From positions 30,312,842 to 30,376,841 of the forward strand of contig CM019822.1 in the NCBI GenBank assembly GCA_009763385.1: a stretch of 64,000 bases of DNA, given 5' to 3'. Below the pieces are notes generated by a model. That model was given only the letters and a program-made list of their open reading frames with translations, had not been told where the DNA came from and did no database searches. Position numbers and translations under genes: made by a program. This document shows positions 35,345 to 46,236 of this stretch, piece by piece. Every line of letters starts with the position of its first letter. Position 1 is the stretch's first letter. This DNA comes from Coix lacryma-jobi var. lacryma-jobi (Eukaryota > Streptophyta > Magnoliopsida > Poales > Poaceae).

Positions 35345-35880
35345 CTCTGAACCTGCAAGAATCAACAAGTACAGCATACGCTCACTCAGAGGCAGGGGCG
35401 GACCCAGTAAAGGACATGGGTGTACACATGTACACCCAATAATTTTTGCAAAGCAATCGAAGTTAGTAGGCATAATACATGCATATACACCTGTAACTAG
35501 ATTCAGATCCGATAGTATGTTAGGGTTTGGGTGCACGGTTTTTACCTAGTAATTACGTTAAGGTTTGGGCGCACAGCAGGAAGGGAGGACAAGGGGAGGG
35601 AATACCTGGTGTCCTGGCGGTGCTCGTCGCCGGCCAAGGTGGCGAGTGGCGAGTGGCGAAGTAGGACAGCAGCGACGGTCGCGGGGACACCGGGGCTGCA
35701 GAGGGCGGACGCCGCGCCGGAGCTGGTCGCGAAGTGGCTAGGCCCCAGGTGGTGCTCGACCGAACGCGGTCTCCTCTCCGGGTTACGGCGCGGCGAGCGG
35801 ATGGAGGAGATCGGACGCGGGCGGGCGAGACGAGTTCAGGGGGAGCGGCGTCGGGCGAGACTAGACAAGCAAGCAGACGG
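35345..35880 (-). other. 5'UTR, 5'UTR intron and first exon of the GLTP gene
   Basis: The coding exon is preceded by an acceptor (TTGCAG ending at 35353), leaving 8 bases of UTR before the ATG. A good donor (CACCAG then GTATTC) lies at 35605/35606, so a GC-rich untranslated exon likely spans 35606 to about 35880. The intron contains a repeat scrap (GGCGGACCCAG, GTGTACACATGTACACCC). Confidence 0.6.
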
Positions 35881-35899
35881 TAGGGCTGTTCGTAGGATA

Positions 35900-36080
35900 G
35901 TTAATTATTGCCGCACTAATTTAGTGTATTATTAAAAAGAGAGTTATAAAATTAATTACATCATCATATATTAATTAACATGATTAATATGATGAATCTA
36001 TTAAACTAAATTAATCTATCATTAGCAAATTTTTATTGTAGCATCTAATTATCAAATTATGGACTAATTAGGTTTAATAG
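35900..36080. mobile_element. MITE, left part, split by element B
   Basis: AT-rich, ends ACTAATTAGGTTTAATAG at the element B insertion point. The right part, from ATTCGTCTCGCGAATTAG to about 50897, resumes after element B. Rejoining across the TSD gives the standard grass MITE word, so element B inserted into an existing MITE. Confidence 0.6.
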
Positions 36081-37251
36081 TGTCGGTGTTTCGACCCCGG
36101 GGTATGACACCAACTAGTAATATGATCGCGTGCTTCCTTCCTAGATGGTGATGCAAGATGACACAAGGATTTATCCTGGTTGGGGCAAAGAAGGCCCTAC
36201 GTCCAGCGGGGGAGGAGGTTCTTGTATTACTTGCACCTAAGTGCTTGTACAGGGGCAATACAAGCTCAACGAGCGTGGACGAGAGTCTGGACTCGTGTGT
36301 GTCGTGTGAACTCGTGTGCGTGAAGGGCCCTGATGTCCTCTTTTATAGAACAAGAGGAGGCCAGGGTTACACAGGAGTGACATGTACAACGCCCAATACG
36401 GCGAAGGGTTGGAATTCTGTCTTGTCGAGGTCACTGGAGCCGGCGTGGGGGTTGCTGTTGAGACGTCCTTGAAGCGTGGCTTCCATCCCGGGCGCGGACG
36501 TGGAGGCGTGGCGACGTGCAGGCCGTGCAGCGCCCATTCCGGCACGTACAGGACGTGGCAGGGTCCCTTCGGGTCTTGGGGTACCTGTCCTCCAATAGCA
36601 TGAAAGCAGTCAGGGCTCGAGGGGCGCAGGGCCGGCCTCGAAGTGGCGCCTACGGGGGGGCTCGAGCCCCCGCAGGTATGGGCAAGTCCCGGAAAACCCG
36701 GCCGTACAGCGGGAATACGGGTCTCGAGATGTGGCTCGAGTGTGCTACAGTGCAGGGTATGGCCTAACAGTGCTGTACTTGTGCCTTTTTGCCCATGCTT
36801 GTGGTGAAAACGAGGTTTGACTCTGGCCCCGGTTCACTGTGGCATACGTCGTGTACCAGAGGATGTGACCGGAGTAGGTGGACGCATTAAATGCGCAGTA
36901 TGGGGCTGGTATCCGATGTCTGGCGCTGCTCGAGGGAGGTATGATGTGTCTCGAGGGATAGGTTACCGTGTTAGAGAGGCTCGAGGTCCCCACATGGGGT
37001 CTCGAGGAACGGTGTACGGCTGTAGTGGGCTCGAGGCCTATGTGCCGGGGCTCGAGAGGTAGGCTACCATGAGGCGGTCGGTAAGGCTTTGGCGGGCCCG
37101 GGCTTCCTGGCGGTGGGCCGGCGTTGTAGGCCTCGAGGGGTTGGTTTTTTAGGGGGTTATAAACTAGTTAGGTCTCTTATTAATTGGTGCTCTAGGTTTA
37201 ACTTATTTGTTTTGCGTTGATTGGGGGTACCCCTTTTGTGGTCCCTCGACA
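36081..37251 (-). repeat. Element B 3' LTR (1171 bp)
   Basis: Plus-strand ends TGTCGGTGTTTCG and GGTCCCTCGACA. It is the LTR nearest the GLTP gene and points toward it. TATA box on the minus strand at 36341-36350. Confidence 0.93.
36341..36350 (-). promoter_or_regulatory. TATA box in element B 3' LTR, facing the GLTP gene
   Basis: TTCTATAAAA on the minus strand, same as in the 5' LTR (49849-49858). Transcription from it would run out of the element toward the GLTP first exon about 450 bp away. Confidence 0.55.
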
Positions 37252-37269
37252 GTAGCCCCCGAGCCCTTG
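37252..37269 (-). other. Polypurine tract of element B
   Basis: CAAGGGCTCGGGGGCTAC on the minus strand next to the 3' LTR; same tract as element A. Confidence 0.7.
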
Positions 37270-37355
37270 TTCGAGTGCTAGCACTCGAGCAGGGGCTCCC
37301 TACCGGGATCTCGAGCGTTAGCTAACTGGTTCTCGAGGGTTTGGTTGTTTTGATT

Positions 37356-37385
37356 CCGTGGGTGTCGCGCGAGCGACACCCGCGG
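37356..37385. other. GC-rich hairpin near the PPT, element B
   Basis: CCGTGGGTGTCGC, loop GCGA, GCGACACCCGCGG: a 13-bp stem with one G-T pair. Loop and closing pairs differ from element A but the fold is kept. Confidence 0.75.
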
Positions 37386-38270
37386 GTGTAGCCCCCGAGG
37401 CCACGGGGGAGTGATTAGGACTCCCTCGTGGACTTTTTCACGAGTGTGAGTGTTAGTTACGTTTTTTAGGTTCGGGAGTGTCGAGCCCCCGATTTTTTCG
37501 ACCCTCTTTCGTCGAGGGGTGCCAGGCTGAACCGACCGGCCGGCTCTTCGAGCTGTCCGGCACGCCAGTTGCCCTGGCTTGTCATCCCGCGAGTCCTTTC
37601 GATCGGATGCGAGGGGGATGCCTCGTACTACCACGAGCGGGCGAATATCGAGGTTCCCGGCGAGCTGGTAACGGGGGAATCCAAGTGAGACCTCGTGCCC
37701 CGTTCGATAGGGTCGACTGAAGCCCGGAGGCGATCTCATAAAGCATGAGCGCTCGGTCTGCAGGAATGTCGGGTCCATTTGATAGGACCTGGTGGCTCGA
37801 TGCCTCCCTCCGAGGGGATCTCACTGCATGTCGTGCGCTCTGCCTTGGATACACGTGAGGGGCTTCGAGGGCTTGGCCCTCGAGCGATGCTGCGAGTGGC
37901 GCCCCTTGGTGTCCCTGACTCGAGTGCTCGAAGCCGGCTGTCGAACCCTCTTCGAGGGCCAGCCTTCGCTGCCTCGAGACTTGGAAGGGCCGGGGCCCAT
38001 TTTTACCTTCTTGAAGAAGCCTCCGTCGTTCGGAATCCTTCTGCCCGTTGGGCGCGCCTTTTTAGGCGGAAACCGTCGGGGAGTGGAGATCGTGGCGCCA
38101 GGGCGACGGACATGACATCAGAGCGGCGGTTGTGGTGGGCCCTGATAGTGGAGCGGATGAGGAGTTGTCGGGCGTACCTGTCAACCGGCTCGAGACGTGG
38201 TTAGGTGGGCGCATTAAACGTGTGCGGTTACCTTTCCTCTGCCGTGGGAGACCCCGCCCGTTGGGGTTTT
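37386..38270. other. Non-coding spacer of element B between hairpin and antisense promoter
   Basis: Counterpart of 14621-15493 in element A. GC-rich with many CTCGAG words. Open frames here are not matched in frame and length in A, so I call no gene. Confidence 0.5.
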
Positions 38271-38280
38271 CTTTTATAAA
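38271..38280 (+). promoter_or_regulatory. TATA box of the antisense gene, element B
   Basis: CTTTTATAAATGTCG, 141-150 bp upstream of the aORF ATG at 38421, the same distance as in element A. Confidence 0.6.
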
Positions 38281-38420
38281 TGTCGAGTGAGGGGTGAGGG
38301 ACTCTTTACTTTGCCTTTGCCTTCACAGCCGCCGCAGCTCCCACACGCTTTCTCCCCAAGCTAGCGATTGGTAATCTTCCCGGCCATCCATCCGCCGCTC
38401 AGATCCGCGCCGTCGCCGCC

Positions 38421-41400
38421 ATGGCCGCCCAGACCCAGGTGCTGCCGCCCGAAGACTGGCGCCCGACGAAGACATCGCAGCCCGAGCTGGAGTCGCTGGT
38501 GGACCAGGGGCTTCTCCGCCCCAACCCGCGGGAGGGGCCCGCGTGGTGGATTCTCCCATCGGCGGACCACCAGGAGCCGCACCCGCCGGAGGGGTATGTG
38601 GTGACCTTCACGCGCTACCACCGCATGGGGCTTGGCGTTCCGCCAAGCCGCTTTATGCGGGGGCTGGCTCACCACTTCGAGGTGGAATTGCGGCACTTCT
38701 CCCCCAACTCAATCTCGCATGCCGCCATCTACGCCGCGGTGTGCGAGGGATACCTGAAGATCGAGCCTCATTGGGAGATGTTCGTCCACCTCTTCCGGGG
38801 CGAGCTCTTTCATAAGGCCGTGAAGCCGAGCGGGAGGAGGCTCGCGCGCGCGGGCTCCCTCACCATCACCGCGAGGACCGGTCCCTCGTCGGCCAATGTC
38901 CCCCGTCACTACCTCCACTACAAACTTTCCTCCAACCAGGCGGGGTGGGACGACCACTGGTTCTACCTGCGGAACGAGGACGGGCTCCTTCCGCAGTACA
39001 CCGGCAGGATCATCACCAAGCGCCCTGAGAAGTGGAATTGGGGCTTTGTAGCGGATAGGCAGCGCCACCTGATGCCGCTGATGAATACGATGTGGTCGCT
39101 GGTGGAGGAGAAGGGACTGACCGTCCAGGCGGTCATTTGGGCGTTCCATCAGCGGAGGGTCCTTCCTCTGGCGGACCGCCCCCTTCTCATGTACGAGATG
39201 GGGCCAAATGCCCCGCTCGAGGAGCTGAACAGGTCGAGGATGGCCGATGAGAGGCTGCCTCGGAACGAGGGTGCCTCTCGGGTGACGGTCACGATCCACG
39301 GGTCGTTCCGCCTTGAGGAGACCAACCTGATCGCCATGGCACCCGACGCGGGGTGTATGGACCCGGTAAGCCTTCCTCAAGCTAGGTTGTTTCGAGCCTC
39401 CCCTCCTTTCTCTTTCTTCGAACCTTGTTTACTCTCCTTGTGGTTTTTCTCATCAAGTTTCTTTTTGCGGGGGGGGCGTTCACATGTCACGCGTCGAGGT
39501 CCCCGGTGAAGGAGGACGCCGTGGAAAGACACGTGAGGCGCCTCTCTGCTCAGAAAGATAAGGAGAGTAAGGATGCAAAGAAGAAGAAAGAGAAAGAGAA
39601 GAACTTGCGTCGGGTGGACCGGGATCAGAGGCTAGCGAAGGCTCGTCGTAACCGGCAGCCTGGAGAGGAGTCCCCCGAGCTCAACTACACGAGCTCGGAG
39701 GAGGAGGATAACGATGAGGAGGAGAGCGATGATGAAGGTATGGATGCGCGTCTGAGGCGCGCGGGGGTCGTCGACATCAGGGCTGACTGCTCTTCTGTGC
39801 AGGAGAATATCCTAGAGATCCCCCCGGCGAAGGGATCGCTCGGGACGCAGCAGCGGAAGGCCACGCTAGGCCCCGCCTCGTCGGAGGCTCAGGGCGCGTC
39901 GAGCTCCGTGTCGGACGTGCCCCCTGACGTGAAGAGGCCTCGAACTCGGGGCGCCATCGCCGCGGCGCAGAAGGAGGTCACGACCGCGTCGACCCAGGCG
40001 GGGGGTCTCGAGAAGAGCCGGACCTCGAGAAGTGGTCAACACGCCGAGAGGGACTCCGGGTCCGACCGCCGCAAGTCATCGAGGACGACATCGAGCCCGC
40101 GGAAGAGCGGGCAACATGAGGGGGCGTCGAGCCCCCGCCACCATGACCGTCGAGGGGGGAGCTCCCGGTCGTCTCGTGACGGGAGTCGCGAGCGATTCCG
40201 GAGCCCATCGCCGCACCGTCGCCGGGAGAAGGAGGCAGACGCGGGGGGCGCAACCGCCGGCACGAGCGCCGGAGCAGGTCCTGGAGCCCGCGCAAGGAAA
40301 GGCGCCAAGAGGACCGTTTGAAGGAGACGCGGTCGTCCCCCCGGAACAAGAGACAGAAGGAGAGCTCCCCGTCGGGGTCGAGCCACGGGAAGCACCGGGA
40401 GCCTTCCCCCCATCTGAGCCACACGGAGACGGCTCGGGGGCATGGCTCGAGACATGGGGCGGGCTTGAAGCCCCCGAGCGGGTCCGGCGACTCAGGGAAG
40501 AAGTCCCGCCGTCGCTTTGGGTAAGCAATCGTTTCTCAATTCCGTTGGTAGTGAAGCTTTACCTTTTTACCTTTGGTGATCTGTGTCGTTTCTGGTTTTT
40601 CAGGGAAAAGCGCTCCCGGCAGGAGGCGGACCCCGCGGTGTCCAAGCGGGCCAAGACCTCGAGCTCTGCTGAGGACCAAGCACCTCGAGGTATGGCTCCT
40701 TCTTTCGCTGAAATGGCCGCTTGGCTGGTGAAGGCTCGAGCAGCCATGGCTCGGGGAAGTCAGATGGTCGCCGCGGATCTTGGTGAGGCCGACGCCGTCG
40801 ACCACGGGGGTCGAGGCTTTTTCCTGATTCTGACGACGTTGTTCTCTTTTTCATCAGGGACCGCGGCTCCTGGCGCCAAGCCCGCGGCCACTGCGTCCAT
40901 CGCAGCACCACCACCTCCTCCTCCGGTGGCGCCTACCGAGAGGGCCACTCCTCCCCCCGTCACGACGACCATCTCGGGGGGAACACTCGAGACAGGCGCG
41001 GCTCCGTCGGCGTCTAGGGCTGAGGGGACAGCGGCCCTCGAGACCCCAGACGACGCGAGCCGGCCCGCTGGACAGGATCCCCTACCGACGGAGCCTCGCG
41101 CGCCCGCGGAGAAGAAGAAGGAGGGGGAGGCATCGGTGGAGAAGATACCGACGGTGGAGGAGCTCCTGGACGAGCTGGAGAAGGAGCCGTCCCCGGTCAA
41201 GGGCTCAGCGCTGGAGGGGGCGCTCGAGGCACCGGCCGGGGATGACAAGACGCCGGAAGACCCAGTGAGGGAGGAGAGGCTCGAGGGGCCGCACGATGAC
41301 GGTGAGGGGCGGAGAGAGCCGCATCCAGTGCCGCCGGTTGGTGGGCCGCAGCTGGCGCTGCTCGAGTCAGAGGAGGAGGACCTGCTCATCGCCGAGACCG

Positions 41401-42876
41401 GTCGATCGGTGTGGCCATTCCCTGACGCTTGCGAGCCCGCGGGGGAGGGCTCGTCCGGCGCCGTTATCCCCGTCGAGCGGTCGACTCAGCAGGGGGTTCC
41501 GCGGGAGGCGCGGTCGATCTTCAAGGAGGTGACCGAGCTCGTGGCGCAGGCAGAGAGGGCCTTCGTGGAGGAGGCGAACAAGTCCGCGCGGGTGGCGGTT
41601 GCCCTCATGAGGGCGGAGGGGGAGCTCCAGGAGCTCCGCGCTGAGCTGGGCCAGAACGCGCAGATGGCGGGCCGGCTCAACGACGCTCAGGCGGAGACCC
41701 AGGCGGCTCGAGACGAGGCCGCCCAAGCTAAGAGGGAGACCACCACCGCTCTGTCCGTGGTGGAGGCGTCGAGGAAGGAGGCTGCCGACGCCCGAAGCGA
41801 GGCCACCACTGCTCTGTCCGCGGTGGAGGCGTCGAGGAAGGAGGTTGCCGACGCCCGAAGTGAGGCCACCACTGCCCGGTCTGCAGCGGAGGCGGCGAGG
41901 AAGGAGGCCGAGGAGGCCAAGAGCAAGGCCGCCACCGCCCTGGCTGCGGCGGAGGCAGGGCGGAAGGAGGCCCCGGAGGCCTTAACTGCCGCGCGCTCGA
42001 GGATCCAAGGCCTCGAGATCAACATGGATCAGGCTCTCAATAGAGCTAATGATCTGTCGCTCAAGCTCGGGGCCGCTTGGCAGGAGGTAATCAAGAAGGA
42101 TCTGGGCCTTGCGCAGACGGGCAAGCTGGTCGAGGAGCTTAAGGGCCAAAAACTTGACGTGTTGTCCCAAAAGCATACACTCGAGCAGCGCGTCAGGGTC
42201 CTTACCAGCGACTTTGACGCTCTGGGCGTGCACTGCCAAGGTACTGTCGTAATCTTCAGGCTTTGTCTTGCTTTGATTTCGAGATTCTTGCCACGCCGCG
42301 GACTTACTCTTTTCTGTTTGTTGCACAGATCTGGAGAAGACCGCCGAGGAGCTCCGTGAGACGAATCAGACTCTTGTGGAGCAACTCTAGGGTGAGACCA
42401 TGGTGGCGGAGCGGGCGCGCGGTACCCACAACAGGCTCTGCTCCACGTGGGGTGCCGACCCGGTGGCCACGACAGAGGGCGCGGTGGCTCGAGGCGACGC
42501 CTTGTTCGATGCCCTGTTCGATGCCCTGTGCTTCCTCGACGTGGCCGCGCGGGACCGCGTCAAGAGCGCTCTCCACCACGGCGTAAAGCAGGCGCTCGCG
42601 GCCGTCCGCTCCGGCTTCCGCTACCTGGTCAACGTCGTCGCCAAGGGCTTCGTCGAGATCGAGGGGAAGGACGAAGAGTGGAACGATCGCCGCGTCGACA
42701 AGATCCTGGAGAAGGTGGAGAGGCCGGGGGCGGCGCTTGCAAAGCTCTTCGAGGAGGATGTGCTGCCTCCCGTTGCAGACAGTGGTGTAGACGGCTCCCC
42801 TCCTCCTGGCCCGGACGTCGAGGCTGAGCCCGCAGCAGAAGATCTTGAGGAGGAGTTCCAGACTGATGAGGAATGA
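38421..42876 (+). pseudogene. Antisense spliced ORF (aORF) of element B, 'putative gypsy type transposon' family
   Basis: Exons 38421-39365, about 39473-40520, 40604-40782, 40858-42240 and 42329-42876 correspond one to one with element A; exon 1 (945 bp) and exon 3 (179 bp) have identical lengths in both. Exon 1 carries the conserved domain (MAAQTQVLPPEDWRPTK at the start, YVVTFTRYHRMGLG, HWEMFVHLFRGELF). Exon 2 has Lys-rich, acidic Ser and RS-rich tracts, exon 4 a coiled coil with four 21-residue repeats (41736-41987), exon 5 a conserved C-terminal part ending EEFQTDEE. Defects: the exon 2 acceptor reads GCGGGGG where A has GCAGGGGG, exon 2 is frameshifted near 40240, and TAG at 42388-42390 replaces CAG of A. 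A 775-codon open frame (40032-42359) crosses introns and is only partly in the true frame. Confidence 0.8.
41736..41987 (+). repeat. 63-bp tandem repeat (4 copies) in the aORF coiled coil
   Basis: Four in-frame 21-residue units of the form EATTALSAVEASRKEVADARS. Element A has about three units plus a partial one at 11110-10880 on the other strand, so the copy number differs. Confidence 0.8.
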
Positions 42877-43422
42877 GGCCTGCGTGCCAAATTTGGGCGT
42901 CGAGGCCTTTGTAAAAATTCATGTCATGACTTGTGGCCCGTTGAGGCCAACATATGTGTATGACTTATTTGTTTAAAGAAGTTGTTTTCTTTTCAAATTT
43001 ATTCGATCATTTCTCTTTGTCGCTAGCTCGAGTTTCTACCGGCTTGGTCTATGTTCTTTCGATACGCGTCACGAGTTCCTCGAGGGGAGGCGTAGGTAGG
43101 GTACCGTAGCCCGGGGGCGTGGGTGGCCGTCTACGTCGACGCCCCCCGCCTCTTGGAGGCTCGAGGTATCTACGGACTTAGACGTTGCTAGTACGCTCAA
43201 GATACGAATCAAGATAAGGGTCGAATTTTTGAAAAGAAAAGCGCATTTTTTCCGGAGTCTGGGGGGTCCCCCTGTCAGCCCCCGAGGGAGGCTCGACCCT
43301 GAGCAAGGCAGGGTCGAGGCTACCTTAAGTTGCTAAGTAAAATGGAAGACAGTGCACGAGTTTGTTCATTCATATTTGACGTGTTTGTACAAAGCAACAA
43401 AATGTACAGGGCCTCGAGGCCC
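42877..43422. other. Spacer between the convergent aORF and pol stops, element B
   Basis: Likely holds the two 3'UTRs. No conserved frame. Element A has lost this whole spacer. Confidence 0.6.
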
Positions 43423-46236
43423 TTAAGGGTAGAAGCGACGTAGTTGAGATATGTTCCACGCATTTGCCAGGATCCTGCCTTGACCGTCGTAGAGCTTGTA
43501 TGTTCCTGGCTTGAGCACCTCAGCTACGGTGTATGGGCCCTCCCATGGAGGGGTGAGCTTGTGGCGCCCTCGATTATCTTGCACCCGTCGAAGCACGAGG
43601 TCCCCCACTGCCAGGTGCCTTTTACGCACGTGCTTGTCGTGGTAGCGTCGAAGTGTTTGCTGGTAGCGCGCGGAGTTGATGAGCGCCACGTCTCGAGCCT
43701 CCTCGAGCTGGTCCTTGGCGTTGGCGAGCCTCTCGTCGTTGGTTTGCTCGTTGTAGGTTCGAAGTCGAGGGGAGCCGTACTCGAGGTCCGTAGGCAAGAC
43801 AGCCTCGGCGCCATAGGTTAGGAAAAACGGAGTGAACCCGGTGGCTCGACTCGGCGTAGTCCTGAGGCCCCATAGCACCGAGGGGAGCTCTACGGCCCAC
43901 CAGGCGCTTGGCGTCTCCAATGGCGGTTGGCCAGTAGAAGCCTTGGCGGAAGGCGTTCCCCACCAAGGTCCTTGGCGCTGCGTGATGGCCGCAAGCCCCC
44001 GAGTGCATGTCGTCGAGGAGCCTGCGTCCTTCCTCGAGGGGATGCAGCGCTGAAGGATTCCTGATGGGCTTCGACGGTACAGCTCTCGTTCATCGCCGTA
44101 GATGACGTAGGTCTTGGCCCTTCGAGCGATGCGTCGGGCCTCCGTCTTGTCTTCTGGTAGCACGCCTTGCGTCAGGTAGTCGAGGAAGGGCGTTCGCCAG
44201 TCGAGGGGTCGTGATGAAGAAGAGGCGGGTGCGTCGATCTGCATCGCCTCAGCGGATGTCGAGGGGTCGTTCTCGAGGGGTGGCGTTGAAGGTCGAGCCC
44301 CCGTGTCCGGCTCGAGGGGTGGCGTCGAGGGGCCAGCCCCCGGGCCGATTTTGACGGATGGCTCGAAAATGTCCCTCGAGAAGACATCTGGTGGGACGGT
44401 GCCACGCGTGGATGCTAACTTAGCCAGCTCGTCTGCGGCCTCGTTGTACTTTCGAGCGATGTGGTTGAGCTCGAGGCCGTAGAACTTGTCTTCTAGCTTG
44501 CGCACTTCTCCGCAGTATGCTTCCATCTTGGGATCGATGCAGCTCGAGGCCTTCATGACCTGGTTGATGACGAGCTGCGAGTCCCCTCGAACATCGAGGC
44601 GTCGGACCCCAAGCTCGAGGGCGATACGCAGCCCATTGACGAGGGCCTCGTACTCAGCGACGTTGTTGGAGGCGGGGAAGTGCAAGCGCAATAGGTAATG
44701 CATATGGACTCCGAGGGGTGAGATGAAGAGCAGGCCTACGCCTGTCCCTGTCTTCATGAGGGACCCGTCGAAGTACATAGTCCAGAGCTCGGCTTGGATT
44801 TGTGCCAGCGGGAGCTGGGTGTCGGTCCACTCAGCAACGAAGTCCGCCAACGCTTGCGACTTGATGGCTTTTCGTGGAGCGTAGGTGATGGCCTCCCCCA
44901 TCAGCTCGGCAGACCACTTGGCGATGCGCCCCGTGGCCTCCCGGTTGTTGATGATTTCTCCGAGGGGGAAGGACGATACCACCGTCATGGGATGAGCGAG
45001 GAAATAATGCTGGAGCTTGCGCCTCGCGATGATGATGCCGTAGAGCAGCTTCTGGATGTGTGGGTACCGGACCTTGGCCTCGGAGAGCACCTCACTGATG
45101 AAGTACACCGGTCGTTGGACTGGTAGCGCGTGACCCTCCTCGTGTCTCTCGACGACTACGACCGCGCTGACCACCTGGTTGGTTGCGGCCACGTAGAGGA
45201 GGAGAGGCTTGGGGGGATCGTTACCCTGGGCTGGTCGTGGTGGCACGAGAATTGGCACGGAAGTCAGCAACCCCTTCAACTTGGTTAGGGGCTCCTCGGC
45301 TTCGACAGTCCACGCAAAGCGTTCCGTTTTCTTCAGCGGGCGGTAGAGGGGTAGCGCCTTTTCCCCTAGCCTCGAGATGAACCTGCTGAGAGCGGCTAGA
45401 CAACCTGTCACTTTTTGTACGCCCTTGAGGTCTCGAATTGGGCCCATCCTCGTGACTGCTGAGATCTTTTTGGGGTTGGCCTCGATCCCCCGTAGTGAGA
45501 CAATGTAGCCAAGTAGCATGCCTCGAGGCACACCAAAGACACATTTCTCGGGGTTGAGTTTCACATTCTTGGCCCAGAGGCACTCGAACGTGGTCTCGAG
45601 ATCGCTGATGAGGTCCCCGACTTTCTTGGTCTTAACCACGATGTCATCGACGTAGGCCTCGACGGTTTTGCCTATGTGTTCGCCAAAGACATGCTGCATA
45701 CAACGCTGATATGTTGCCCCGGCGTTTCGAAGGCCGAAGGGCATTGTAACATAGCAATACATACCAAAAGGCGTAATAAAAGAGGTAGCGATCTCGTCGG
45801 ATTCTTTCATCTTAATCTGGTGGTAGCCGGAATACGCATCGAGAAATGAAAGTACTTCACACCCCGCAGTGGAATCGACAATCTGATCAATTCTAGGTAA
45901 AGGAAATGGAACTTTTGGACATGCTTTATTCAAACCAGTGTAGTCTACACACATCCGCATTTTTCCATTCTTTTTCCTAACTAGTACAGGGTTAGCTAGC
46001 CACTCCGGGTGAAATACCTTCTTGATGAATCCAGCCGCCAAAAGCTTGTGCACCTCCTCGCCGATGATCCTACGCTTCTCCTCGTCGAAGCGGCGTAGGC
46101 GTTGCTTCACCGGTCTGGACCCGGCCTGGATCTCCAAGGCGTGCTCGGCGACTCCCCTCGGTATGCCTGGCATGTCCGAGGGGCTGCACGCAAACATGTC
46201 GATGTTCGCGCAGAGAAAGTCGACGAGCACTGCTTC
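43423..46236 (-). pseudogene. Tat-lineage pol of element B: RT-RNase H with a gutted integrase
   Basis: A 935-codon frame (first Met 46230, stop 43423) is in the same frame as gag-protease and separated from it only by TAG 46237-46239. The reverse transcriptase has its core motifs, including LANPVLVRKKNGK, SFLDAYSGYHQI and the catalytic YVDD, followed by the connection region. The RNase H that follows (MYFDGSLMKTG, EYEALVNGL, DSQLVINQV, YNEAADELAKLAS) is of the second type typical of the Tat lineage, with its acidic residues present. Integrase starts (YRRSPSGILQRC), then leaves frame over its HHCC region (about 44090-43900), lacks the whole DDE core, and resumes at WGLRTTPSRATGFTP through the C-terminal domain to the stop. 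It could copy DNA in principle but could not integrate it. Confidence 0.85.
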
